Source of the DNA: Streptomyces venezuelae
GTDB taxonomy: Bacteria; Actinomycetota; Actinomycetes; Streptomycetales; Streptomycetaceae
Length of the DNA: 64,000 nucleotides
NCBI RefSeq assembly: GCF_008642355.1
Contig: NZ_CP029193.1
Coordinates: 7,216,001 to 7,280,000 of the forward strand
Reading direction: 5' to 3'
Each line of letters opens with the position of its first letter. Position 1 is the first letter of the stretch. The notes beneath the pieces are model-generated. The model made no database searches, was not told the DNA's origin, and saw only the letters and a program-made list of their open reading frames with translations. A program made the translations under genes and the position numbers. This document shows positions 15,902-24,139 of the stretch, piece by piece.

Positions 15902-17158
15902 TCAGACCCCGAAGGCGGCCGGATAGGTGATCGTGCCCCGCGGCAGTTGTGCGGAATCGTCGGATCCGTGCAGGACCAGAGCCATCATCGCCTCGTCGGG
16001 GACCTCGAAGCCCGGCCGGATTCCGTACCCGGAAGCGGGCTTGAAACCGAACCTCGGGTAGTACGACGGATGTCCCAGTACGAGGACGATCCGCTCCCCG
16101 CGCGCGCGTGCCGCGTCGAGCACGGCTCGCACGACCGCCGTTCCCGCCCCCGTCCCCTGGTGCTCGGGCAGGGTGGCGACGGGCGCGAGGGCGAGCGCGG
16201 GCGCCCCGTCCACCCGGCAGCGGGTGATCAGCGCGTACGCGGCCACCGAACCGTCGGGCGCCTCGGCGACGTACGACAGACCGGGGAGCCACGCATCCGG
16301 GTCCGCGCGCAGCGCGTCGACCAGGTCGGCCTCCGCCTCCGTCTCGAAGGCGGCGGCGTTGACGGCGTGCACGGCGGCGACGTCGGCCGCGGTCTCCGGG
16401 CGGGTGGGCCAGGAGTCCACGGGCCGCAGCACGTACCCGGTGTAGCCGTACTCGGCGCCGTGCTCGCGTCGCATCGCGAGCTCCTCGCGGGTGGCGGCGA
16501 GCGCCTCCGCCATCCCGGGCGCACCCGGGTCCGCCGCGTCCGCGCGGGCGGCCAGCGGACCGTAGTACTCGTCCCAGTCGGACTCGGGCTGCGGGTGCGC
16601 GCCGAGCACCGCGTACCCGGCGCGGGTCGCAGCCCGCACGTTCTCCTCGCCGGTGCGCAGCCTGTAGTGCCGCTCCCAGAAGGCGCGGGCGGCGGCGGAC
16701 GGCTCGGCTGCCGTCCACTCGCACTCGGTGAGGACGAGCGCCCCACCGGGGGCGAGCAGGCGCCGCCAGGAGCGCAGCGCGGTGTCGAAGCCGATGCTGT
16801 ACGCCGAGCTCTCCGCCCAGACGACGTCGAACGAACCGTCCGCGTAGGGGAGTTCCCCCATGTCGGCATTGACGGGGGTGATCGACCCGCCGAGACCGCG
16901 GGCGTCGGCCGCGGCCCGGAGCTCGTCGAGGAACGGCTCGTGGAGGTCGACGGCGGTCACCTCGGCGCCGGCCTCGGCGGCGAGCAGGAGCGCGGAGCGG
17001 CCGGGACCGCAGCCCAGGTCGAGGACGCGCGGCCGCTCGGGCAGCGCACCCACGAAGGAGAGCAGCCGCCGTGTGGTGTCATCGGAGCCGGGACCCTGCC
17101 GCGGAAGCCCGTGGTGCAGGGCGAAGAAGGCACGGGAAAGGGAAGTGTTGTCGGTCAA
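15902..17158 (-). CDS. Fused SAM-dependent methyltransferase / GNAT N-acetyltransferase
   Basis: 418 aa. Residues 1-240 form a class I methyltransferase with motif I VLDLGCGPGRSALLLA, an acidic motif II end (AVDLHEPFL), and FDVVWAESSAYSIGF. Residues 250-418 form a GNAT acetyltransferase with the acetyl-CoA-binding motif A in ATLPEHQGTGAGTAVVRAVLDAA and HPSYYPRFGFKPAS, as in YhbS-type enzymes. Both active domains look intact. One polypeptide could methylate and acetylate the same small molecule or protein, but the substrate is unknown. It is preceded by a possible 22-codon leader ORF with a very good ribosome binding site. Confidence 0.83.
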   Translation of the reverse strand: MTDNTSLSRAFFALHHGLPRQGPGSDDTTRRLLSFVGALPERPRVLDLGCGPGRSALLLAAEAGAEVTAVDLHEPFLDELRAAADARGLGGSITPVNADMGELPYADGSFDVVWAESSAYSIGFDTALRSWRRLLAPGGALVLTECEWTAAEPSAAARAFWERHYRLRTGEENVRAATRAGYAVLGAHPQPESDWDEYYGPLAARADAADPGAPGMAEALAATREELAMRREHGAEYGYTGYVLRPVDSWPTRPETAADVAAVHAVNAAAFETEAEADLVDALRADPDAWLPGLSYVAEAPDGSVAAYALITRCRVDGAPALALAPVATLPEHQGTGAGTAVVRAVLDAARARGERIVLVLGHPSYYPRFGFKPASGYGIRPGFEVPDEAMMALVLHGSDDSAQLPRGTITYPAAFGV

Positions 17159-17236
17159 CGTGGAAATCCTTGAGTGAAGGACCCGCGGACCGCGCGCACG
17201 GGATACGTACGAAAAGTACGAGTGCCGTACGGCAGG

Positions 17237-17305
17237 TCAGACGCGCGCCCGGAGAGTGGGGATGCACGTGTCGCCGCGCGGAGCAGCGCAGACCACGACA
17301 GTCAT
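17237..17305 (-). CDS. Possible 22-aa leader peptide upstream of the MT-GNAT fusion
   Basis: An ATG at 17305 is preceded by GGGAGG at seven bases, one of the best ribosome binding sites in the window. It opens a 22-codon frame with two Cys residues (positions 6 and 14) and ends in TGA at 17237, 78 bases before the MT-GNAT start. Between the two lie TGCCGTACGGCA (17224-17235) and a pair of GTAC palindromes around a GAAAA loop, which could form alternative structures. This is the layout of an attenuation leader. No homology was recognised, so it may be chance. Confidence 0.4.
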   Translation of the reverse strand: MTVVVCAAPRGDTCIPTLRARV

Positions 17306-17379
17306 CGACCCACCTCCCAGGACTCAAGAACTCTGGCCACCATAGCACCCTGCGTGACGGACCGCGGGGGTGCGGCGCG

Positions 17380-18318
17380 TCAGTGGCAGAGCTTCGCCTC
17401 GTGCTCCGCGTGGCCGCTCGGCTCCAGCTGGAATGTGCAGTGCTCGACGTCGAAGTGGTCGCCCAGGCAGCCCTGGAGCTCGTGCAGCATCTTCTCGTGG
17501 CCGATCGCGTCGAGGGCCCAGGAGCTCACGACGACATGCGCGGAGAGAACCGGCATGCCCGACGTGATCGTCCAGGCGTGCAGGTCGTGGACCTCCTCGA
17601 CGCCCGGCAGGTCGAGTATGTGCGCCCGCACCTCCGCCATGTCGACGCCCTTGGGTGCCGACTCCAGGAGCACGTTCAGGGTCTCCTTGAGGAGCTTGAC
17701 CGTGCGCGGGACGATCATGACGCCGATGACGAGCGAGGCGATCGGGTCGGCGGCCTGCCAGCCGGTCAGCATGATCAGGACCGAGGCGACGATGACCGTC
17801 AGCGACCCGAGGGTGTCCGCGACGACCTCCAGGAAGGCGCCGCGGACGTTGAGGCTCTCCTTCTGCCCGCGCACGAGCAGCGAGAGCGAGATCATGTTCG
17901 CGACGAGCCCGAAGACGCCGAACCAGAGGGCGAGACCCCCCTGGGTCTCGGCGGGGGTGACGAACCGCTGGACCGCCTCGTACAACACGTACCCGCCGAC
18001 GCCCAGGAGCAGCAGACAGTTGGCGAGCGCCGCGAGTATCTCGGCGCGGGCGTAGCCGAAGGTGCGGTTCTCGGTCGGCGGCCTGTTCGCGAAGTGGATC
18101 GCGAACAGGGCCATGCCGAGGCCGAGCGCGTCCGTCGCCATGTGCGTCGCGTCCGCGATGAGCGCGAGCGAGTCCGCCATGAGCCCGCCCACGATCTGGG
18201 CCAGCATGACCGTGATCGTGATGGTGAGAGCGATGCGGAGCCGCCCCTTGTGGGCGTTGGCCGCCGTCCCCGTCGCAGGGGCCCCGTGCAGGTGTCCGTG
18301 ATCGTGCCCAGCCCCCAT
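17380..18318 (-). CDS. zitB: Cation diffusion facilitator, ZitB-like zinc exporter
   Basis: 312 aa, six membrane helices, a His-rich N-terminus (GHDHGHLHG) and a cytoplasmic C-terminal domain containing EEVHDLHAWTI. Metal site: helix 2 carries THMATDALG and helix 5 carries LEVVADTLGS, i.e. Glu instead of His at the first helix-5 position, a variant I have seen in other actinobacterial members. The family exports Zn(II) (sometimes Co/Cd) in exchange for protons. Start 18318 is chosen because GGGAGG lies eight bases before it; a Met at 18336 is possible. A Zur-like palindrome lies about 130 bases upstream, agreeing with memory that S. coelicolor zitB is under Zur control. Confidence 0.87.
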   Translation of the reverse strand: MGAGHDHGHLHGAPATGTAANAHKGRLRIALTITITVMLAQIVGGLMADSLALIADATHMATDALGLGMALFAIHFANRPPTENRTFGYARAEILAALANCLLLLGVGGYVLYEAVQRFVTPAETQGGLALWFGVFGLVANMISLSLLVRGQKESLNVRGAFLEVVADTLGSLTVIVASVLIMLTGWQAADPIASLVIGVMIVPRTVKLLKETLNVLLESAPKGVDMAEVRAHILDLPGVEEVHDLHAWTITSGMPVLSAHVVVSSWALDAIGHEKMLHELQGCLGDHFDVEHCTFQLEPSGHAEHEAKLCH

Positions 18319-18445
18319 GGAGCCGCCCTCCCGCATGCGTCGTCGGTGTGCTGTCCGCTGGTCGCGGGACCACAGTGAACTACGGGTGGGGGGTACCTGG
18401 CAACGCGGTACTGAACACCGTTATCACTGCGCTGACCTGCGAAAA

Positions 18446-18460
18446 TGGCAACGGTTGCCG
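18446..18460. promoter_or_regulatory. Zur-box-like palindrome upstream of the zinc exporter
   Basis: The 13-bp core GGCAACGGTTGCC (18447-18459) is a perfect 6-1-6 inverted repeat. Extended to 15 bp (TGGCAACGGTTGCCG) it has the same 7-1-7 geometry as the Streptomyces Zur box TGAAAATGATTTTCA and matches eight of fifteen positions. A second copy of the left half (TGGCAACG) occurs at 18408-18415. Assignment to Zur is inference from geometry and neighbour. Confidence 0.42.
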
Positions 18461-18497
18461 ACTGGGGGAGTGGGTGCAGGTCAGAGCGCGGGAACGA

Positions 18498-19481
18498 TCA
18501 TCCGCGGCGCGCCTCCGGGTGATGCAGACACCATCCCGCCCACGCCGACTCGACCATCTCGCGCACCCCGAGCCGGGCCCTCCAGCCGAGCTCCGCCGCC
18601 GCGAGACGCGCGTCGGCCACGGCACGCGGCGAGTCGCCCGCGCGGGCCGGCTCGACGAGCGCGGGACGCGGGTCACCGCTCACCTCACCGATGACGGTGA
18701 TCAGTTCGCGCACGGAAACACCCTCCCCCCGGCCGATGTTCACCGTCAGATCGCCCGCGGCGCCCTCCGCGAGCCTGCGTGCCGCCGCCAGGTGGGCCTC
18801 GGCGAGGTCGGAGACGTGGACGTAGTCACGGATGCAGGTGCCGTCCGGCGTCGGGTGCGTGTCGCCGAAGATGCGCGGCGACTCGTCGCGGCGCAGCCGG
18901 TCGAAGACCATCGGGATCACGTTGAAGACCCCGGTGTCCGCGAGCTCGGGCGCCGCGGCGCCCGCCACGTTGAAGTAGCGCAGGCACACCGTCCCTATGC
19001 CGTGCGCCCGCCCGGCCGCCCGCACCAGCCACTCCCCGGCGAGCTTCGTCTCGCCGTAGGGGCTGACCGGGACGCACGGCGTGTCCTCGCCCACGAGCTC
19101 CGCGTCCGGCGGATTGCCGTACACCGCGGCCGACGAGGAGAACACGAAGCGCTTGATGCCGGCCTCGGCCACCGCTTCGAGCAGCGTCGTGAGGCCGCCC
19201 ACGTTCTCCCGGTAGTAGCGCAGCGGCTGCTCCACCGACTCCCCGACCTGCTTGCGGGCCGCGAGATGCACCACACCGGTGACGCCGTACTCGGCGAAGA
19301 CCCGGCGCAGCAGCTCCCCGTCCAGCGAGGAGCCCTTCACGAGGGGCATGTCCGCGGGCAGCCGCTGCGGGACACCCGACGAGACGTCGTCCAGGACGAC
19401 GACGTCCTCCCCGGCACCGGCCATGACCCGCGCCACATGTGCCCCGATGTAACCCGCTCCGCCTGTGATCAGCCATGTCAT
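18498..19481 (-). CDS. galE: UDP-glucose 4-epimerase
   Basis: 327 aa extended SDR. NAD-binding GGAGYIG at the N-terminus, catalytic Ser in SSSAAVYG, YxxxK in SPYGETKLAGE, and the RYFNVAGA motif are all present, as in GalE. It interconverts UDP-glucose and UDP-galactose. The ATG at 19481 opens the Rossmann domain; an extension to 19595 is Cys/Arg-rich and rejected. It lies divergent to the CDP-alcohol/teichoic-like operon, so it may feed UDP-galactose to the GT2 enzyme of that operon, although that is only positional inference. Confidence 0.9.
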   Translation of the reverse strand: MTWLITGGAGYIGAHVARVMAGAGEDVVVLDDVSSGVPQRLPADMPLVKGSSLDGELLRRVFAEYGVTGVVHLAARKQVGESVEQPLRYYRENVGGLTTLLEAVAEAGIKRFVFSSSAAVYGNPPDAELVGEDTPCVPVSPYGETKLAGEWLVRAAGRAHGIGTVCLRYFNVAGAAAPELADTGVFNVIPMVFDRLRRDESPRIFGDTHPTPDGTCIRDYVHVSDLAEAHLAAARRLAEGAAGDLTVNIGRGEGVSVRELITVIGEVSGDPRPALVEPARAGDSPRAVADARLAAAELGWRARLGVREMVESAWAGWCLHHPEARRG

Positions 19482-19787
19482 GGGCGCCCACCCTAAGCGA
19501 CCCTCCGGGCGCAGCCCCGCACGCACGGGCATGTGACCGTCAATCGGGCAAGCCGGGCACCGGCAGCCGCGCGGTTTGTGGGCGCGGCCCCCCATCCACC
19601 ATGATGATCGCGAAGGCCGAGGCCCTCGCAGGCCCCTCTTATCGGGGCGTGAACGGGTGATGAACGCCCGCTTCCCATCATCCGATAGCCTCAGCCGACG
19701 TGCCGCCCGGCCGCCATGGGCCCGGGGGCGCTCCCCTTACGCATGTGCCCGGCGCAAGCCGCGCCGGTACTCAAGGAGTGAGTTCGT
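19482..19787. other. Divergent intergenic region between galE and the CDP-alcohol operon
   Basis: 306 bases without a gene. It must hold the promoters of both transcription units. Seen: TAGCCT (19686-19691) as a possible plus-strand -10 without a convincing -35; an inverted repeat GGTGATG...CATCATCC around 19656-19682; and the ribosome binding site AAGGAG at 19773-19778 serving the CTG start at 19788. Confidence 0.6.
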
Positions 19788-21593
19788 CTGTCGACCGCCA
19801 TCCTCACCGGACAGCCGGTCCCCGGGTCGCCGCTCGAAGGCGATCTGCGGTCCCTCGGCTTCGACGTGCGGGTCGCCTCCGACGCGGCGGACGCCGAGTC
19901 GCTGCTCGCGGCCGTGCCCGCCGACCAGCGGGTCGCGGTCGTCGACGCACGCTTCGTCGGACATGTCCACGCGCTGCGCCTCGGCCTCACCGACCCCCGC
20001 TTCGCCGCCTCCGCGGTGCCCGGCGCCGTCGCGGCCAAGCCCGAGGCCCGCACGGAGCTGACGCGCGCGCTGCGGACGACCGCCGCCACCACGGGCGGCG
20101 TCGTCACCCACGACGCGCTCCCCGACGACATCGCCGCGGCCATGGAGTCCGGTGCGACGGACGTCCACCGCCCCGACCTCGGCACGCTCGTCGCCACCGT
20201 CCCCGACGACCCGCAGGCGCGGAACGAGGCACGCCAGGCCGTCGCCGCCGTCGACGACGAGGCCGTACGCCTGCGCACCGCGGTGAAGTCGCGGGACGGC
20301 TTCTTCACGACGTACTGCATCTCCCCGTACTCGCGCTACATCGCCCGCTGGTGCGCCCGCCGCGGCCTCACCCCGAACCAGGTCACCACCGCCTCGCTGC
20401 TCACCGCCCTGATCGCGGCGGGCTGCGCGGCGACCGGGACGCGCGGCGGCTTCGTCGCCGCCGGTGTACTGCTGCTCCTCTCCTTTGTCCTGGACTGCAC
20501 GGACGGGCAGCTCGCCCGCTACTCCCTGCAGTACTCGACGCTCGGCGCCTGGCTCGACGCGACGTTCGACCGCGCCAAGGAGTACGCGTACTACGCGGGC
20601 CTCGCGCTCGGCGCGGCCAACGCGAACAGCGACGACGTGTGGGCGCTGGCCCTCGGCGCCATGGTCCTCCAGACCTGCCGCCACGTCGTCGACTTCTCCT
20701 TCAACGAGGCGAACCACGACGCCACCGCCAACACCAGCCCCACGGCGGCCCTTTCGGACAAGCTCGACAGCGTCGGGTGGACGGTCTGGGTGCGCCGGAT
20801 GATAGTGCTGCCCATCGGCGAGCGCTGGGCGATGATCGCCGTGCTCACCGCGGTCACCACCCCGCGCATCACCCTCGTCGTCCTCATCATCGGCTGCGCC
20901 CTCGCCGCCTGTTACACGACCGCCGGACGCGTCCTGCGCTCGCTGACCCGCAAGGCCACCCGCACCGACCGCGCCGCCCAGGCACTGAGCGACCTCGCCG
21001 ACAACGGCACGCTCGCCTCCTCCTTCACCGCCCTCGGCCGCCGCGGGCGCTTCCTGCCCGCACCCGTGCTCGCCTTCGTCGGCGGCGCCGCGATCGTGGC
21101 GGTCGCCGCGTTCACCTCGTACGGCAGCCCGTGGGTCGTCGTCGCCGCGGTCGTGTACGTGGTCCTGTCCGGCCTCGCCCTCGCGCGGCCGCTCAAGGCC
21201 CCCCTGGACTGGCTGGTCCCGCCGTTCTTCCGCGCCGCCGAGTACGGCACGGTCCTGGTCCTCGCGGCCAAGGCCGACGTGAACGGGGCGCTGCCCGCGG
21301 CTTTCGGGCTGGTGTCGGCGGTCGCCTACCATCACTACGACACGGTGTACCGCATCAAGGGCGGCGCCGGTGCGCCCCCGCGCCGGCTGGTGCGGGCGAT
21401 CGGCGGCCAAGAAGGCAGGACCCTCGTGGTCGCGCTGGCCGCCACCCTGCTGTCCACCACTGATTTCACCGTCGCGCTCACGGCACTTGCCGTGGCCGTG
21501 GCACTCGTGGTGCTCGTCGAGAGCATCCGCTTCTGGGTCGCCGCCGAGAAAAAGGGCGCACCCGCCGTACACGATGAAGGAGAACCCGCATGA
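19788..21593 (+). CDS. CDP-alcohol phosphotransferase with DUF5941-type C-terminal region (CTG start)
   Basis: 601 aa. The CDP-alcohol phosphotransferase motif D-x2-DG-x2-AR-x8-G-x3-D-x3-D is complete in LDCTDGQLARYSLQYSTLG followed by AWLDATFD (about residues 230-262), so the enzyme should displace CMP from a CDP-alcohol onto another alcohol at the membrane. Residues 1-150 form a soluble domain of unknown role. Residues 170-600 are largely membrane helices, the last part resembling DUF5941. Start: the frame is closed by a TGA at 19779, AAGGAG (19773-19778) lies nine bases before CTG 19788, and the sequence between CTG and the next GTG (19866) reads as conserved protein, so CTG is the likely initiator. 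It overlaps the next gene by four bases. Confidence 0.85.
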   Translation: MSTAILTGQPVPGSPLEGDLRSLGFDVRVASDAADAESLLAAVPADQRVAVVDARFVGHVHALRLGLTDPRFAASAVPGAVAAKPEARTELTRALRTTAATTGGVVTHDALPDDIAAAMESGATDVHRPDLGTLVATVPDDPQARNEARQAVAAVDDEAVRLRTAVKSRDGFFTTYCISPYSRYIARWCARRGLTPNQVTTASLLTALIAAGCAATGTRGGFVAAGVLLLLSFVLDCTDGQLARYSLQYSTLGAWLDATFDRAKEYAYYAGLALGAANANSDDVWALALGAMVLQTCRHVVDFSFNEANHDATANTSPTAALSDKLDSVGWTVWVRRMIVLPIGERWAMIAVLTAVTTPRITLVVLIIGCALAACYTTAGRVLRSLTRKATRTDRAAQALSDLADNGTLASSFTALGRRGRFLPAPVLAFVGGAAIVAVAAFTSYGSPWVVVAAVVYVVLSGLALARPLKAPLDWLVPPFFRAAEYGTVLVLAAKADVNGALPAAFGLVSAVAYHHYDTVYRIKGGAGAPPRRLVRAIGGQEGRTLVVALAATLLSTTDFTVALTALAVAVALVVLVESIRFWVAAEKKGAPAVHDEGEPA

Positions 21594-22327
21594 TCGGCCT
21601 CGTCCTTGCGGCAGGCGCCGGACGGCGTCTGCGTCCCTACACGGACACCCTGCCCAAGGCCCTGGTGCCCGTCGATGGTGACACCACCATCCTCGACCTG
21701 ACGCTCGGCAACTTCGCCGAGATCGGTCTCACCGAGGTCGCGATCATCGTCGGCTACAAGAAGGAGGCCGTCTACGAGCGCAAGGCGGCCCTGGAGGCGA
21801 AGTACGGCCTCAAGCTGACCCTGATCGACAATGACAAGGCCGAGGAGTGGAACAACGCCTACTCCCTGTGGTGCGGGCGTGACGCCATCAAGCACGACGT
21901 GATCCTCGCCAACGGCGACACCGTGCACCCTGTCTCCGTCGAGAAGACGCTGCTCGCCGCCCGCGGCAACGGCCAGAAGATCATCCTCGCCCTCGACACG
22001 GTGAAGCAGCTCGCCGACGAGGAGATGAAGGTCATCGTCGACGACGCCAAGGGCGTGCAGCGCATCACCAAGCTGATGGACCCCTCCGAGGCCACCGGTG
22101 AGTACATCGGCGTCACCCTCATCGAGGGCTCCGCAGCCGACGAGCTCGCCGACGCCCTGAAGACGACCTTCGAGCGCGACCCCGACCTCTACTACGAGGA
22201 CGGCTACCAGGAGCTCGTCAACCGCGGCTTCAAGGTCGACGTGGCCCCGATCGGCGACGTCAAGTGGGTCGAGATCGACAACCACGACGACCTCGCCAAG
22301 GGCCGGGAGATCGCGTGCCAGTACTGA
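21590..22327 (+). CDS. Sugar/polyol-phosphate nucleotidyltransferase (cytidylyltransferase-like)
   Basis: 245 aa NTP transferase. The N-terminal signature LAAGAGRRLRPYT...LPKALVPV, NNAYSLWCGRD, and the metal-binding ANGDT are seen. The NNxYSL motif is typical of phosphocholine cytidylyltransferase (LicC) and inositol-1-phosphate cytidylyltransferase relatives, so CTP is the likely nucleotide and a phosphorylated alcohol the acceptor. The ATG overlaps the previous stop (ATGA), and the next gene starts inside its 3' end, so translation is coupled. Inferred role: to make the CDP-alcohol used by the two phosphotransferases in this operon. The exact substrate is unknown. Confidence 0.83.
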   Translation: MIGLVLAAGAGRRLRPYTDTLPKALVPVDGDTTILDLTLGNFAEIGLTEVAIIVGYKKEAVYERKAALEAKYGLKLTLIDNDKAEEWNNAYSLWCGRDAIKHDVILANGDTVHPVSVEKTLLAARGNGQKIILALDTVKQLADEEMKVIVDDAKGVQRITKLMDPSEATGEYIGVTLIEGSAADELADALKTTFERDPDLYYEDGYQELVNRGFKVDVAPIGDVKWVEIDNHDDLAKGREIACQY

Positions 22328-23382
22328 CGAGGCTCATCCCCTCGCCGGTCGTCGTCGACATCCGGCCGGGGGCGCTCGACGACCTGGCCGGTGTCCTCGC
22401 CGACCAGCGGATCTGCTCGTCGACCGGCAAGCTCGCCATCGCCATCAGCGGCGGCTCGGGTGCGGTGCTCCGCGAGCGGCTGATGCCGTCGCTGGGCGGC
22501 GCGGAGTGGTTCGAGGTCGGCGGCGGCACGCTCGACGACGCCATCAAGCTCGGCGAGGACATCCGCAAGTCGGGCCGGTACGACGCGGTCGTCGGCCTCG
22601 GCGGCGGCAAGATCATCGACTGTGCCAAGTTCGCCGCGGCGCGCGTGGGCCTGCCGCTGGTCGCCGTCGCGACGAACCTGTCGCACGACGGCCTCTGCTC
22701 GCCGGTCGCGACGCTCGACAACGACGCGGGCCGCGGCTCGTACGGCGTGCCGAACCCCATCGCGGTCGTCATCGACCTCGATGTGATCCGTGAGGCGCCC
22801 GTCCGTTTCGTCCGCTCCGGCATCGGCGACGCGCTGTCCAACATCTCCGCCATCCGGGACTGGGAGCTCGCCGCCCGCGAGCGCGGCGAGGACATCGACG
22901 GCCTCGCGGCCGCCATGGCCCGCCAGGCCGGCGAGGCCGTGCTCCGCCACCCCGGCGGCGTCGGCGACGACGGCTTCCTCCAGGTCCTGGCCGAGGGCCT
23001 GGTCCTCACCGGCATCGCCATGTCGATCTCGGGCGACTCCCGCCCGGCGTCCGGCGCCTGCCACGAGATCAACCACGCCTTCGACCTCCTCTTCCCCAAG
23101 CGCGCCGCCAGCCACGGCGAGCAGTGCGGCCTGGGCGCGGCCTTCGCGATGCACCTGCGCGGTGCCCGCGAGGAGTCGGCGTTCATGGCGCAGGTGCTGC
23201 GCCGCCACGGCCTGCCCGTGCTGCCGGAGGAGATCGGCTTCACCGTGGACGAGTTCGTGAAGGTCGTGGAGTTCGCTCCGCAGACCCGCCCGGGCCGCTA
23301 CACGATCCTCGAACACCTCGACCTGTCCACCGACCAGATCAGGGACGCATACGCCGACTATGCAAAAGCCATCGGTAGCTGA
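22315..23382 (+). CDS. Iron-containing alcohol dehydrogenase family, glycerol-1-phosphate dehydrogenase-like
   Basis: 355 aa, GTG start overlapping the previous gene by 13 bases. The NAD(P)-binding GGG motif (VVGLGGGKIIDCAKFAA) is followed by the metal ligands expected for G1PDH/AraM: Asp in NLSHDGLCSP, His in SGACHEINHAFD and His in ASHGEQCG. This family reduces dihydroxyacetone phosphate to sn-glycerol-1-phosphate, and relatives reduce other phosphoketoses. Next to a cytidylyltransferase and CDP-alcohol phosphotransferases, it probably makes the polyol phosphate that is activated with CTP. No heptaprenylglyceryl-phosphate synthase (PcrB) is present here, so the archaeal-ether-lipid-like route of Bacillus is not supported. 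Confidence 0.82.
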   Translation: MPVLTRLIPSPVVVDIRPGALDDLAGVLADQRICSSTGKLAIAISGGSGAVLRERLMPSLGGAEWFEVGGGTLDDAIKLGEDIRKSGRYDAVVGLGGGKIIDCAKFAAARVGLPLVAVATNLSHDGLCSPVATLDNDAGRGSYGVPNPIAVVIDLDVIREAPVRFVRSGIGDALSNISAIRDWELAARERGEDIDGLAAAMARQAGEAVLRHPGGVGDDGFLQVLAEGLVLTGIAMSISGDSRPASGACHEINHAFDLLFPKRAASHGEQCGLGAAFAMHLRGAREESAFMAQVLRRHGLPVLPEEIGFTVDEFVKVVEFAPQTRPGRYTILEHLDLSTDQIRDAYADYAKAIGS

Positions 23383-24139
23383 GCTCCGCCCGGTTGTTCA
23401 CCCCCCGGGGGTGAAGGACCGGCGCAGCGGCGAACACTGGGCCGGCCGGCTCTACATGCGCGAGGTCTCCCTGCGCATCGACCGGCACCTGGTGAACACG
23501 CGGGTCACGCCCAACCAGCTGACCTACGTGATGACCGTCGCCGGCGCCCTCGCCGCCCCGGCGCTGCTGGTGCCCGGCGTCACGGGCGCCGTGCTCGGCG
23601 TGGTCGCGGTCCAGCTCTACCTGCTGCTCGACTGCGTGGACGGCGAGATCGCCCGCTGGAAGAAGCAGTACTCGATGGCCGGGGTCTACCTGGACCGGGT
23701 CGCCGCCTACCTGTGCGACGCCGCAGTCCTGGTCGGCTTCGGCCTGCGCGCCGCGGACATATGGGGCTCGGGACGCATCGACTGGCTGTGGGCCTTCCTC
23801 GGCACCCTGGCCGCGCTCGGCGCGATCCTGATCAAGGCCGAGACCGACCTCGTCGGCGTCGCCCGGCACCAGACGGGCAAGGAGCCGGTCAAGGAGTCGG
23901 CGGCCGAGCCGCGCTCCTCGGGCATGGCACTGGCCCGCAGGGCCGCCGCCGCGCTGAAGTTCCACCGGCTCATCCTCGGGGTCGAGGCGTCCCTGCTGAT
24001 CCTCGTCATCGCGTTCGTCGACCAGGCGCGCGGCGACCTGTTCTTCTCGCGCCTCGGCGTGGCGGTCCTCGCGGGCATCGCGATGCTGCAGACCCTGCTC
24101 CACCTCGTGTCCATCCTCGTATCGAGCAGGTTGAAGTGA
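23360..24139 (+). CDS. CDP-alcohol phosphotransferase family protein, last motif Asp replaced
   Basis: 259 aa, about five or six membrane helices. The motif DCVDGEIARWKKQYSMAG then VYLDRVAA shows the first three aspartates, but the final Asp of G-x3-D-x3-D is Ala (the position is aligned by exact spacing). In characterised family members that last Asp acts as the catalytic base, so this protein may use another base, a different chemistry, or be a non-catalytic partner of the first phosphotransferase. The start overlaps the dehydrogenase by 23 bases, and the stop overlaps the glycosyltransferase GTG. Two such genes in one operon suggest two successive transfer steps or a heteromeric enzyme. 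Confidence 0.8.
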   Translation: MQKPSVAELRPVVHPPGVKDRRSGEHWAGRLYMREVSLRIDRHLVNTRVTPNQLTYVMTVAGALAAPALLVPGVTGAVLGVVAVQLYLLLDCVDGEIARWKKQYSMAGVYLDRVAAYLCDAAVLVGFGLRAADIWGSGRIDWLWAFLGTLAALGAILIKAETDLVGVARHQTGKEPVKESAAEPRSSGMALARRAAAALKFHRLILGVEASLLILVIAFVDQARGDLFFSRLGVAVLAGIAMLQTLLHLVSILVSSRLK

